From positions 1 through 64,000 of the forward strand of contig JADZER010000013.1 of NCBI GenBank assembly GCA_020850415.1: 64,000 nt of DNA, read 5' to 3'. The notes under the pieces were generated by a model. The model had not been told where the DNA came from. It saw only the letters and a list, made by a program, of their open reading frames with translations, and made no database searches. A program made the translations under genes and the position numbers. This stretch comes from Phycisphaerales bacterium. Lineage in GTDB: Bacteria > Planctomycetota > Phycisphaerae > Phycisphaerales > UBA1924. Within the stretch, counting starts at the first letter, position 1. Each line of letters opens with the position of its first letter. Positions 17,580 through 25,809 of this stretch are shown here, piece after piece.

Positions 17580-17739
17580 ATCGATCTCCTGCTGGGTGTT
17601 TGCGGGCGACCGGCCCTCGGTGGGGCGCACGGTGCTCCACCCCATTCTACCGGGGGTTGACCCAGGCTTCCCCTTCGCGCCAAATTTCACACCCGTCACT
17701 TCGGGACAAACAGATCCTCTGATCCGCCGAATCCCGCCC

Positions 17740-18891
17740 TCAGCCCTCCCCCGTCAGCGCACGCAGGTACGCGTGGTAGCTGTACACCCGATCACGCTCC
17801 CGCCCGCTGGTCTCCCGCAGCACCCCCGCCCCCTCCGCGATCTCTATCGCCTTCCGCGCCGTCGGCGCCGTCACCCCCAGCAGCTCGGCCACCATCGGCA
17901 CCGTCACCACCGGGTGCTGGGGCAGCAGGTCCACCAGGCGCGCCGCCGACACCGTCGACGCCGGATCGACCAGCACCCGGCGCCGGTCGGCGCTGTGCAG
18001 CTCGAAGAGGGCGGCCGCGAGCCCAACACCGTCGTCGGCCGCCCGGCGCACGCACTCCAGATAGAACGCCACCCACCGCTCCCAATCCCCATGCGCCCGC
18101 ACGCCCGAGAGCCTCGCGTAGTACTCCGGCTGGCGCTGCCGGAACGCGTAGCTCAGGTACAGCAGCGGCTCGCCCAGCAGCCCCCACCGCTCCAGCAGCA
18201 GCGTGATCAGCAACCGCCCGATACGCCCGTTGCCGTCCAGGAACGGGTGGATCGTCTCGAACTGCGCGTGCGCCGCACCCGCCCGCACCAGCGCCGGCAG
18301 CGGGTCGTCGGCGCCGATCCACGCCTCCAACGCCGCCAGCGCCCCCGGCACCTCCTCCGGCGGCGGGGGCACGAACCTCGCCGTCGCCGGCGTGCTCCCC
18401 CCGATCCAGTTCTGCTCCGTCCGGACCGTCCCCGGCTCGGACTCCCCGCCCCGCACGCCGCGCATCAGCAGCTCGTGCGCCTCGCACAGCAACCGCGTCC
18501 CGATCGGCTCGCCCTCGCGCAGCCTCGCCCGCGCGTGCTGCAGCGCGCGGACATAGTTGCACACCTCCTCCACATCCTCCGGGTGCTCGGCCCGCTCGGT
18601 CGCCTCGAACACCGCCACATCCCGCAGCGTCGCCTGCGTCCCCTCGATCTGCGACGAGATCACCGCCTCCTTGCGCACGAACCCGTAGAGAAACCACCCC
18701 GTGCTCGGCACCATCCGCCCCGCCACCGCCAGCCGACCCAACGCCGCCAACGCCTCGCCATGCAGCCCCGCCAGCGCCCCCTCCACCACCATCGCCGGAT
18801 CGCGCGGTGGGAGTGGCAGCGGCACGAACGCCCGCACGGGCCCGCCCGAGGTCTCCAAGGTCCGATATTCGCCAGTGACTCGCCGGGGCAT
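17740..18891 (-). CDS. Fic-domain AMP-transferase with C-terminal winged helix
   Basis: 383 aa. The Fic core motif HPFLDGNGRIGR is complete at residues 215-226 (catalytic His215), so AMPylation or a related nucleotide transfer is expected. The inhibitory helix motif S-x-x-x-E-G is present as SSQIEG (residues 79-84), making it a class II, auto-inhibited Fic protein. The C-terminal 90 residues (RLVDLLPQHPVVTVPMVAEL, then LGVTAPTARKAIEIAEGAGV) form a winged HTH, typical of Fic proteins that bind DNA. An inverted repeat at 18931-18962 upstream could be its own operator. The start ATG 18891 has only weak Shine-Dalgarno support. Confidence 0.9.
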   Translation of the reverse strand: MPRRVTGEYRTLETSGGPVRAFVPLPLPPRDPAMVVEGALAGLHGEALAALGRLAVAGRMVPSTGWFLYGFVRKEAVISSQIEGTQATLRDVAVFEATERAEHPEDVEEVCNYVRALQHARARLREGEPIGTRLLCEAHELLMRGVRGGESEPGTVRTEQNWIGGSTPATARFVPPPPEEVPGALAALEAWIGADDPLPALVRAGAAHAQFETIHPFLDGNGRIGRLLITLLLERWGLLGEPLLYLSYAFRQRQPEYYARLSGVRAHGDWERWVAFYLECVRRAADDGVGLAAALFELHSADRRRVLVDPASTVSAARLVDLLPQHPVVTVPMVAELLGVTAPTARKAIEIAEGAGVLRETSGRERDRVYSYHAYLRALTGEG

Positions 18892-18930
18892 GAGGGGTAC
18901 CGCTTTCCTTCATCCCCATGCTACGAAAGA

Positions 18931-18962
18931 ATCGTTTCCATGTCAATCGACAAAGAAACGAT
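18931..18962. promoter_or_regulatory. inverted repeat upstream of the Fic gene (candidate operator)
   Basis: ATCGTTTC (18931-18938) and GAAACGAT (18955-18962) are perfect 8-bp arms separated by 16 bp in an AT-rich patch (18921-18975). The patch lies 40-71 bp upstream of the Fic start and just before the end of the S41 gene. Position and symmetry suit binding of a winged-helix dimer. Confidence 0.5.
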
Positions 18963-18972
18963 CGTTGCTTTA

Positions 18973-20058
18973 CTAGTGCCCCGCCCCTGCATCGCCCGCA
19001 GCCGGGGCCCCCAGCCACTCCAGGGCCGCCCGCACAGGCTCATCATCAACCCGCGGCCAGTCGCCAAAGGGCGCCGGCTCATCGGGCTGGATCGCGCCCA
19101 CGATCGCGGGACCCCCGACCGTCGCCATCCGGGACACGGGCAGGACCAGCACCGAGCCGTCGGCAAGCGGGAAATGGCCCGTCGCCGTGGTCAGGCCCGC
19201 CGTGGGCTCGCCGAATGAGCGGGTCCCCTCCCGTGACGCCAGCGCGACGGCCACCAGTTCGCCGGAACTCATCGTCCAGGGCCCGAGCAGCACGCCGATC
19301 CGGGACCGGGCCTGGGCCGGCCCAACCCCCGGGCCATCCCAGGCGAGGGTGAACTGGGTGCTCCGCCCGCCCCCATCGTCGAGCCACGCGTCGTCGCCCT
19401 CCAGCCCGGTGGTGGCGACGGCAGGCCCCCCACCGGGGGCGCGCCCGATGGAGGTCGCGACGGGCCCGTCGCCGAGCAGGGGGGCCAGACCCGCGAGCAT
19501 GGGCCAGATGTTGCCGCCGCCGTTCAAACGCAGATCCACGACCCAGCCCGTGGCCCCGCGGGCGTCGAGCGAGACGATCAGCTCTCGCAGCGTTCGGGCG
19601 TAGGCCTGGAGCTGCTCGGGCTCGCCGGTGACGCACGGCGGCAGGCCGAGGTAGCCCACGCCGCCGGGCAGCAGCTCGCCCCACGGCGCCGCCGGGACCG
19701 CCGGCTGGACCGGGGGCTCATCCTCAACCGGCGCGTCCGGCTCGTCGTCCGGCTCGGCGGGCGGCGCGGTCTGCCACGCGTGCATCTGCTCGGCCGACAG
19801 GTACGACGCGTGGGGATCGGCGTACGCCTCGAGCGCGCCCAGGCGGTACGCGTCCGCCGTCGCGTCCTCACCCAGTCGCGCGACGATCTCCGCGCCCAGC
19901 GCATCCCAGTCGAGCCGGTCGGCATCCAGCGCCGAGGCGCGGATGACCTCGATCGCCTCGGCCAGCGCGGGAGGGATCTGCGTCGCCGCAGAGCAAGGCA
20001 CAATCGCCGCGAGAATCTGGGCCAGCGACGCGGCGATGGAGCTGCGGGCGATATGCAT
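18973..20058 (-). CDS. secreted S41-family (tail-specific/C-terminal-processing-like) protease
   Basis: 361 aa from ATG 20058 (an upstream ATG at 20094 is possible). Signal peptide residues 1-24 (AAIVPCSAATQ). After a helical N-terminal region comes an acidic linker (EPDDEPDAPVEDEPPVQP), then the S41 catalytic core. TGWVVDLRLNGGGNIWPMLA matches the conserved beta-strand and glycine loop, and TMSSGELVAVALASR carries the nucleophilic Ser. Further on lie GEPTAGLTT and LPVSRMATVGG. No PDZ domain is visible, so it is a minimal S41 protein. Likely periplasmic. Confidence 0.85.
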   Translation of the reverse strand: MHIARSSIAASLAQILAAIVPCSAATQIPPALAEAIEVIRASALDADRLDWDALGAEIVARLGEDATADAYRLGALEAYADPHASYLSAEQMHAWQTAPPAEPDDEPDAPVEDEPPVQPAVPAAPWGELLPGGVGYLGLPPCVTGEPEQLQAYARTLRELIVSLDARGATGWVVDLRLNGGGNIWPMLAGLAPLLGDGPVATSIGRAPGGGPAVATTGLEGDDAWLDDGGGRSTQFTLAWDGPGVGPAQARSRIGVLLGPWTMSSGELVAVALASREGTRSFGEPTAGLTTATGHFPLADGSVLVLPVSRMATVGGPAIVGAIQPDEPAPFGDWPRVDDEPVRAALEWLGAPAAGDAGAGH

Positions 20059-20091
20059 CGCCCCATGGTACCGGGCCAGGCGCTCGGTCCG

Positions 20092-20115
20092 CACGGCTCG
20101 GAGAGCCGTGCCACC
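20092..20115. repeat. solitary intergenic copy of the palindromic element found in the hsp70-like gene
   Basis: The 24 bp are the exact reverse complement of 13194-13217 (GGTGGCACGGCTCTCCGAGC core). It lies between the S41 gene and the lipoprotein gene and shows that the Hsp70 insert belongs to a dispersed family. Confidence 0.85.
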
Positions 20116-20131
20116 GGAAGCCGCGCCGCCG

Positions 20132-20680
20132 CTACTCCGGCACCCACGCCAGCTCCGCGAGCTGGTCGATGAGCTGGAGCACCGCCGGGCTCTCCGCGTC
20201 CCCCACCGGCAGCCGCACCGCGAAGTGCCGGCCCTCGCCCCCCTGGCGGATCTGGACCAGCGCCGTGGTTCGCTCGCGGCTGGGGAAGAAGGTCTCGGTG
20301 TTGTCGATCTGCGTCAGCGTGTCGCCGTCGAGCAGCCCGGTGTTCGACGCCAGCCGCCACAGCCGCTGCACCTGCTCGGTGTCGAGCTGGCGGGTCCGCC
20401 CCGGGTACACCCGCGGCGTGGCCCCGGGCCCGATCGCCGCCCGCAGCACCCCGTCGGGCTCCACGATGTACCGCGCCGGACGCTGCGGGCGCGGGGTCGC
20501 GTCGATCTGCGCCGGGTCGCTCGCCGGGCTCAGCACCGTGATCCCGAGCGAAAAGTCGGCCGGCGCCCGGTCCGCCAGCACCGCCGGCTCGGGCTCGGGC
20601 CGGACCGCGGGGGTGGAGGAGCAGCCGGCGAGTACGAGCCCTGCGAGGACAATCGGCGCAATGGCGCGGGGGTGGAACAT
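20132..20680 (-). CDS. putative lipoprotein, unknown function
   Basis: 182 aa from ATG 20680; the open frame extends to 20812 but overlaps the pheT start region. Type II signal peptide with lipobox LAGC (Cys about residue 20: IVLAGLVLAGCSS). The mature part contains strand-rich sequence (RYIVEPDGVLRAAIG, TTALVQIRQGGEGRHFAVRL) and ends in a helix (VLQLIDQLAELAWVPE). No catalytic motif is seen and I do not recognise a family. It is divergent from pheT, sharing about 105 bp of upstream DNA. Confidence 0.75.
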   Translation of the reverse strand: MFHPRAIAPIVLAGLVLAGCSSTPAVRPEPEPAVLADRAPADFSLGITVLSPASDPAQIDATPRPQRPARYIVEPDGVLRAAIGPGATPRVYPGRTRQLDTEQVQRLWRLASNTGLLDGDTLTQIDNTETFFPSRERTTALVQIRQGGEGRHFAVRLPVGDAESPAVLQLIDQLAELAWVPE

Positions 20681-20786
20681 CTCCCGAGTGTAGTGCCCCG
20701 GGCGGGGTGCCCGGGGAGTCGGCCCACGGGGCGGGCTCGGGGGAGGGGCCTCGGACGCCCCGGACGCCCCCCTATCCTCTGGTCCC

Positions 20787-22871
20787 ATGAACTGCTCCAT
20801 CCGCTGGCTCAACCGCTACCTCTCCCCCGGGGATGTCACCGCCGAACTCGCCGAGCGCGTCCTCACCGCCGCCGGGTTCCCCATCGAGTCCGAGACCAGG
20901 CTCGACTCCGGCGACACCCTGCTCGATGTCGAGATCACCAGCAACCGCGGCGACTGCCTCAGCCAGCTCGGCCTCGCCCGCGAGGTCGCCGCCGGCACCG
21001 GACGGGCGCTCGTCAGGCCCCAGTGGGCCGAGCCGGCCCGCACCGGCGGCCCGGCCTCCTCGGCCCTCACGCTCCGCAACCAGACCCCCGAGGTCTGCCC
21101 GCTCTTCACCGCCCAGGTCATCCGGGGCGTCCGGGTCGGCCCCAGCCCCGCCTGGCTGGTCGAGTTGCTGGCGGCCGTCGGCCAGCGCTCCATCAACAAT
21201 GTCGTCGATGTCACCAACTTCCTGACCTTCGAGCTCGGCCACCCCTGCCATGTCTTTGACCTCGCCAAGCTGGCCGGCCACTCGCTGACCATCCGCTGGG
21301 CGAAGGAGGGCGAGAAGCTCCGCACCCTCGACGGCAAGGACCGCACGCTCAAGGCCGACGAGCTGGTCGTCGCCGACACGGCCCGGGCCCAGTCCCTCGC
21401 CGGCGTCATCGGCGGCGCCGACAGCGAGGTCGACGAGCGCACCACCGATGTCGTGCTGGAGATGGCCACCTGGGACCCCGTCACCATCCGCCGGGCCGCC
21501 CGGCGCATGGCCATCCGCACCGACGCGGGCTTCCGCTTCGAGCGGATCGTCGACCCGCGCGAGATCGAGTACGCCGCCCGCCGGGCCGCGGCCCTGCTCG
21601 TCGAGGTCGCCGGCGGCAAGCTCTGCGACGGCATCCTCGCCGACGGCCGGCCCCTCAAGCCCGCCACCACCATCACCCTCCGCACCCAGCGCACCCGCGA
21701 CATCATCGGTACCGATATCCCCGACGCCGAGCAGGCAGACCTCCTCCAGCGCCTCGAGATCACCGTCGCCCCCGCGTCTCCGGGCGCCCTCCGCTGCACC
21801 ATCCCCCCCTTCCGCCACGACCTCACCCGCGAGATCGACCTCATCGAAGAGGTCGCCCGCACCAAGGGCCTCGACGCCGTCCCCATCCTCGACCGCATGC
21901 CCATCGTCGCCCGACACCCGCAGGAGAGCGAGTCGGCCGTCCGCGCCATCGGCGTCGCCCTCGGCGGCCTGGGCTTCTACGAGACCGTCACCTTCACCTT
22001 CGTCACCGACGCCATGGCCAGGCCCTTCCTCCCCCCGGGCCTGCGGCTCCTCGCCGTCGACGACGAACGACGCAAGCACGAGCCGTTCCTCCGACCCAGC
22101 GTCCTGCCCAGCCTCCTGGCCTGCCGCCGCACCAACCAGAACGGCCAGGTCGAGCAGCCCGGCGGCGTGCGCCTGTGGGAGATCTCCTCGGTCTTCGCCG
22201 AAGCGGACAAGCCCGGGCGCCACGGCATCGAGAACCGCAACCTCACCCTGCTCATGGATGTCCCCGGCGAGGGACGCAAACGCACCGCCGAGGACCGCCA
22301 GCGGGGCGTGCGCCTCCTGCGGGGGACGATCGAGGCCGTCGTGCGCGCCCTCGCGGGCGTCGAGACCGGCGTCCGGATCGACCCCGCCAACCCCTGCCAG
22401 AGCGCCTTCGACCCCGACGCGTACGCCGATGTGCTCGTCGGCGCCAAACGCCTCGGCGCGTTCGGCCTGATCAACCACCAGACCCAGCAGGCCTACGACC
22501 TGGAGATCCCCGTCCTCGGCGCCGAGCTGAACCTCGACGCGCTGGTCGCCCTCTACCCGCCCCGCGCCCTTACCCACACCCTCCCGGCCTTCCCGTCGAT
22601 CGAGCGCGACCTCTCCTTCGTCGTCGCCGAGGAGGTCGCCTGGGCCCAGCTCGCCGGCCTGGTCGACAAGGCCCAGCCCCCGCTCCTCGAGCACCTCGCC
22701 TTCGTCGGGGCCTACCGGGGCAAGCAGACCGGCCCCGGCAAGAAGAGCGTCACCCTGCGCCTCCGTTTCCGCGCGGATGATCGGACCTTGCGCCACGAGG
22801 AGGTCGACCCGCAGGTGAAGACTCTGGTCGACTCCGCCCGATCCGCCCTCGGCGCCGAGCTCCGGGCCTAG
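20787..22871 (+). CDS. pheT: phenylalanine--tRNA ligase beta subunit, short form without the EMAP domain
   Basis: 694 aa. It forms the alpha2-beta2 PheRS with PheS and charges tRNA-Phe. B1, B3/B4 editing, B5 and catalytic-like domains are recognisable (EITSNRGDCLSQLGLAREVA, INNVVDVTNFLTFELGHPCH, FELIDEV-like EIDLIEEVARTKGLDAVP). The C-terminal anticodon-binding fold (FPSIERDLSFVV to HEEVDPQVKTLV) is also present. The usual EMAP/OB-fold insertion (about 110 residues) between the first helix pair and the EITSNRGDCL segment is absent: residues 1-47 lead straight into it. That explains the short length versus about 795 aa in E. coli. pheS is not adjacent. Confidence 0.94.
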   Translation: MNCSIRWLNRYLSPGDVTAELAERVLTAAGFPIESETRLDSGDTLLDVEITSNRGDCLSQLGLAREVAAGTGRALVRPQWAEPARTGGPASSALTLRNQTPEVCPLFTAQVIRGVRVGPSPAWLVELLAAVGQRSINNVVDVTNFLTFELGHPCHVFDLAKLAGHSLTIRWAKEGEKLRTLDGKDRTLKADELVVADTARAQSLAGVIGGADSEVDERTTDVVLEMATWDPVTIRRAARRMAIRTDAGFRFERIVDPREIEYAARRAAALLVEVAGGKLCDGILADGRPLKPATTITLRTQRTRDIIGTDIPDAEQADLLQRLEITVAPASPGALRCTIPPFRHDLTREIDLIEEVARTKGLDAVPILDRMPIVARHPQESESAVRAIGVALGGLGFYETVTFTFVTDAMARPFLPPGLRLLAVDDERRKHEPFLRPSVLPSLLACRRTNQNGQVEQPGGVRLWEISSVFAEADKPGRHGIENRNLTLLMDVPGEGRKRTAEDRQRGVRLLRGTIEAVVRALAGVETGVRIDPANPCQSAFDPDAYADVLVGAKRLGAFGLINHQTQQAYDLEIPVLGAELNLDALVALYPPRALTHTLPAFPSIERDLSFVVAEEVAWAQLAGLVDKAQPPLLEHLAFVGAYRGKQTGPGKKSVTLRLRFRADDRTLRHEEVDPQVKTLVDSARSALGAELRA

Positions 22872-22989
22872 CAACCCCCTGGCATGCCTCGAACATCTGG
22901 GGAACATCCGCCGGGGCCGGGTGCCCGGCACGAACCTGACCGGTACGATGCGGGTACGAATACTCCGCTCCTTACTCACGGAGGAACCC

Positions 22990-23979
22990 ATGATGACCCA
23001 GACAAGCACCCAGCCCCGCTCCACGAGCACGGCCGCCAGCGACAGACCGCTGGTGTATGTCAACGGCAGGATGCTCCCCAAGAGCCAGGCCACGGTGAAT
23101 GTCTTCGACCACGGGCTGCTCTACGGCGACGGCATCTTCGAGGGCATCCGCGTCTACCGCGGCAAGATCTTCAAGTGCCGCCAGCACATGGACCGCCTCT
23201 ACGGCTGCGCCAAGCAGCTCTTCCTCGAGATCCCCGTCACCCCGGACGAGATGACCGAGATCATGCGCCGCTGCATCGCCGCCAACGAGATCATCGACGG
23301 CTACATCCGCCTCGTCGTCACCCGGGGCGAGGGCACGCTCGGCCTCAACCCCTTCACCTGCCCCCAGGCCGGCATCGTCTGCATCGCCGACCAGATCAGC
23401 CTCTTCACCCGCGAGCAGTACGAGGCGGGCATGCGCGTCGTCCTCGCCCACCGGCCCAAGACCCCCATCGCCTGCCTCGACCCGCGCGTCAAGAGCCTCA
23501 ACTACCTCAACAACATCATGGCCAAGGTCGAGGCCATCCACCTCTCCCAGGCCCTCGGCATCACCGAGGCCAAGGACAAGCTCATCGAGGTCATCATGCT
23601 CAACACCGAGGGCAGGGTGACCGAGGGCTCCGGCGACAACATCTTCATCATCAAGGGCGGCAAGCTCCTCACCCCGCCCAGCGAGGTCGGCATCCTCGAG
23701 GGCATCACCCGCCGCTTCGTCAAGAACGAGCTCTGCCCCATGCTCGGCTACCAGTGCCAGGAGCGCGAGTTCGGGATCGCCGACCTGCTCGGCGCCGACG
23801 AGGTCTTCCTCACCGGCACCGCCGCCGAGATCATCGCCGTCCGCGAGGTCCTCGAGCACGACGGCAAGGGCCACATCACCAAGTCCCACAAGATCTCCGA
23901 CGGTGAGGGCCCCATCACCCACGCCCTCCGCAAGAAGTTCCGCCAGATCGCCACCGGCGACGCCGTGCCGGAGGATTGA
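22990..23979 (+). CDS. ilvE: class IV aminotransferase, branched-chain-amino-acid transaminase type
   Basis: 329 aa from ATG 22990 with ACGGAGGA upstream; an earlier ATG at 22921 lacks such a site. It is a PLP enzyme exchanging amino groups between 2-oxoglutarate/glutamate and branched-chain keto acids. Fold-type IV features are FDHGLLYGDGIFEGIRVYRG, the ARG-binding GYIRLVVTRGEGTLG, the catalytic Lys in RVKSLNYLNNIMAKVEA, and the phosphate-binding GSGDNIFIIK and FLTGTAAEII. A 20-residue Ser/Thr-rich N-terminal tail precedes the fold. Substrate specificity (IlvE versus D-amino-acid transaminase or ADC lyase) is inferred from overall similarity. Confidence 0.88.
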   Translation: MMTQTSTQPRSTSTAASDRPLVYVNGRMLPKSQATVNVFDHGLLYGDGIFEGIRVYRGKIFKCRQHMDRLYGCAKQLFLEIPVTPDEMTEIMRRCIAANEIIDGYIRLVVTRGEGTLGLNPFTCPQAGIVCIADQISLFTREQYEAGMRVVLAHRPKTPIACLDPRVKSLNYLNNIMAKVEAIHLSQALGITEAKDKLIEVIMLNTEGRVTEGSGDNIFIIKGGKLLTPPSEVGILEGITRRFVKNELCPMLGYQCQEREFGIADLLGADEVFLTGTAAEIIAVREVLEHDGKGHITKSHKISDGEGPITHALRKKFRQIATGDAVPED

Positions 23980-24062
23980 TCCCCGCCCAACGGCGGTGGC
24001 CATGGCCGCCGATCGCGGGCTTGGCCGACATCGGGCGTTCCCGTATGATGACCGGAGCACGC

Positions 24063-24338
24063 ATGGCCAAGCACCTCGACATCTCCGACGAGCAGCTCGA
24101 CGAGCTCCGCCGCACGGGAAGCCCGATCGTGGTTCACCTGCCCGACGGCGCCGAGCTGGTCGTGCAGGACGCCGCGGCCTACCGGCGGATGATCGAGCTG
24201 CTCGACGAGATCGACCTCGCCGAGAGCGGCCGGATCTGCGCCGAGCGCTGGCAGGCGATCGAGACCGGCGCCGATCCGGGAGCCACGCCCGAGGTCTTCT
24301 TCGCCGACCTGCGCCGCAAACTCCGCCGAACCGGATGA
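24063..24338 (+). CDS. antitoxin of a ParE/RelE-type toxin-antitoxin pair
   Basis: 91 aa from ATG 24063 (CCGGAG upstream). The N-terminus MAKHLDISDEQLDELRRTGSP precedes a short strand pair (VVHLPDGAELVVQD) and a helix (YRRMIELLDEIDLAESG). The C-terminal arm (PEVFFADLRRKLRRTG) is likely to embrace the toxin. The stop overlaps the next start (ATGA at 24335-24338), indicating translational coupling. The family resembles Phd/YefM-like prevent-host-death or similar planctomycete antitoxins, but the exact class is not certain. Confidence 0.75.
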   Translation: MAKHLDISDEQLDELRRTGSPIVVHLPDGAELVVQDAAAYRRMIELLDEIDLAESGRICAERWQAIETGADPGATPEVFFADLRRKLRRTG

Positions 24339-24643
24339 GCCGCTACCGCGTCGTCATCGCCACCGGCGCGCAGACGGAGATCGCGGAGGCGGTCGCCTAC
24401 ATTGCCGAGCACGGCTCGCCCGCGGCCGCCCAGCGGTGGCTCGACGAGCTGGAGGCCCTCTTGGCCGGCATGGCCGCGATGCCCGAGCGCTTCGAGACCG
24501 CCCCCGAAAGCGCCTACTTCACGCAGGGCACGCTCCGGCGGGCGCTGCATCACAGCTACCGGGTGCTCTTCACCATCGACGCGCAGACCGTGCGGGTGCT
24601 GCATGTCCGTCACGGCATGCGCGACGAACTGACGAAGCCCTGA
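24335..24643 (+). CDS. RelE/ParE-superfamily toxin
   Basis: 102 aa. It has the compact RelE/ParE layout: an initial strand (YRVVIATGAQTEIAEAVAYI), a two-helix hairpin (SPAAAQRWLDELEALLAGMA) and then three strands ending RRALHHSYRVLFTIDAQTVR and VLHVRHGMRDEL. The terminal strand with His/Arg is typical of ParE-like proteins. RelE toxins cleave ribosome-bound mRNA and ParE toxins poison gyrase; the sequence alone does not decide between them. It overlaps the antitoxin by 4 bp. Confidence 0.85.
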   Translation: MSRYRVVIATGAQTEIAEAVAYIAEHGSPAAAQRWLDELEALLAGMAAMPERFETAPESAYFTQGTLRRALHHSYRVLFTIDAQTVRVLHVRHGMRDELTKP

Positions 24644-24888
24644 ACCAGGCCCGCCCCCACCGCCTACCCCCCCACACCCCCCGCACCCCGAGTCGCCGCC
24701 GCTCCCCGCGTCGCCGCCCCACCCGCCGAACCCGCACCCCCTCCCGGCGCTCCCGACGCAAAGTAAGCACCCCCTTACATCCACTCCTGTGCGCAATCTC
24801 GCCCCCGATGTCCTCGCTTGTGCGCTGTATCGCGGACATCCGCGCATCCCCCCTTGCCACCCCCCCGGCGCGCCGCACAATGCCCCCC

Positions 24889-25809
24889 ATGGACGAACTG
24901 CTCCTCCAGCACCTCCTCGACCCCACCCTCGGCGCCGCCGACATCGCCGAGCTCACGGGCATCGCCATCCCCGACATCGTCGACTGGGTCCGGGGCCCAA
25001 CCGCCCAGGCCGTCCTCGACAACCTCCACGCCATCGCCGACTACCAGTGCGCTCTCATCCTCGCCGCCGCACGCCCCCGCGCCCTCCAGACCCTCGCGAA
25101 CACCGCCGCCCAGGCGCCCACCACCCCCGCCCACACCGAGACCATCCGCAAGGCCGCCGCCCAGATCGCGCGAATGGCCGGCGCCGCGCCAGCCACCCCG
25201 AACGACACCGACGACCCCGGCCCGCCCGACAGCCCCGACCACGGCGGCGGCTTGTCACCATACCCGCCCCCCGCCGAAGCGGATTGGGCAGAGGGAGACG
25301 ATTGGGCGGAGGGTGAGGATGTGGCACAGGGAGAAGATCGGGCAGAGGGCCCGACAACTCCCCCCTCTCCAACGCTCGATCAACCAGCCGGGTGCCAGGG
25401 TCTGAACGGAGCGCAGCGCAGTGAAGGCCCTGCGATCAAGCAAGGCCCCTCCGACACCGCCCGCGATCAACACCGCCGTTCGAACAAGGCGCCGCGCGCC
25501 CAGCCCCACCCGCCCCGGCCCCCCGCCCTCACCCCGCCACCACCACCACATCCTTCGGCGGCTGGTGCCACTCGGCCGTCTGGTTCTTCCCCTCGGCAAG
25601 GTACCACTTCACCATCTTGTCGATGCCCTCCACCAGCGGGATCCGCGGCGTGTAGCCCGCCCTCGCCAGCTTGTCGGCCTCGAACTTGGTCTGCACCTCG
25701 TACAGCTTCTTCAGCCGCGCGCTCGAGATCGGCAGGTTCTTGCCCGTCAGCGCGATCACGATGTCGAACGGCAGCGCCAGCAAGAGCCCCACCCACATCG
25801 GCATCGTGA
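24889..25809 (+). CDS. hypothetical protein whose 3' half is built from repeats and overlaps an antisense gene
   Basis: Residues 1-85 look genuine: helical, with host-like G/C-ending codons and an HTH-like segment (ADIAELTGIAIPDIVDWVRG) followed by long Ala-rich helices. From about 25250 codon use changes and four 18-bp units (25282-25353) encode DWAEGD/DWAEGE/DVAQGE/DRAEGP. The frame then runs on through probable dispersed-repeat DNA and antisense across the SDR gene to a stop at 25809. The original C-terminus was probably lost to repeat insertion. The true 3' end is uncertain; an ATG at 24880 would add three residues. Function unknown. Confidence 0.45.
   Translation: MDELLLQHLLDPTLGAADIAELTGIAIPDIVDWVRGPTAQAVLDNLHAIADYQCALILAAARPRALQTLANTAAQAPTTPAHTETIRKAAAQIARMAGAAPATPNDTDDPGPPDSPDHGGGLSPYPPPAEADWAEGDDWAEGEDVAQGEDRAEGPTTPPSPTLDQPAGCQGLNGAQRSEGPAIKQGPSDTARDQHRRSNKAPRAQPHPPRPPALTPPPPPHPSAAGATRPSGSSPRQGTTSPSCRCPPPAGSAACSPPSPACRPRTWSAPRTASSAARSRSAGSCPSARSRCRTAAPARAPPTSAS
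25282..25353. repeat. four 18-bp tandem units encoding a WAEGE/D hexapeptide
   Basis: Units of the form GATTGGGCAGAGGGAGAC begin at 25282, 25300, 25318 and 25336 with a few substitutions. The following bases 25395-25445 (GTCTGAACGGAGCGCAGCGC...) also look repeat-derived. Confidence 0.85.

Noticed and set aside
20772..23093. 773-codon minus-strand open frame opposite pheT
   Set aside because: PheT motifs on the plus strand are unmistakable. The minus frame gives only acidic low-complexity sequence.
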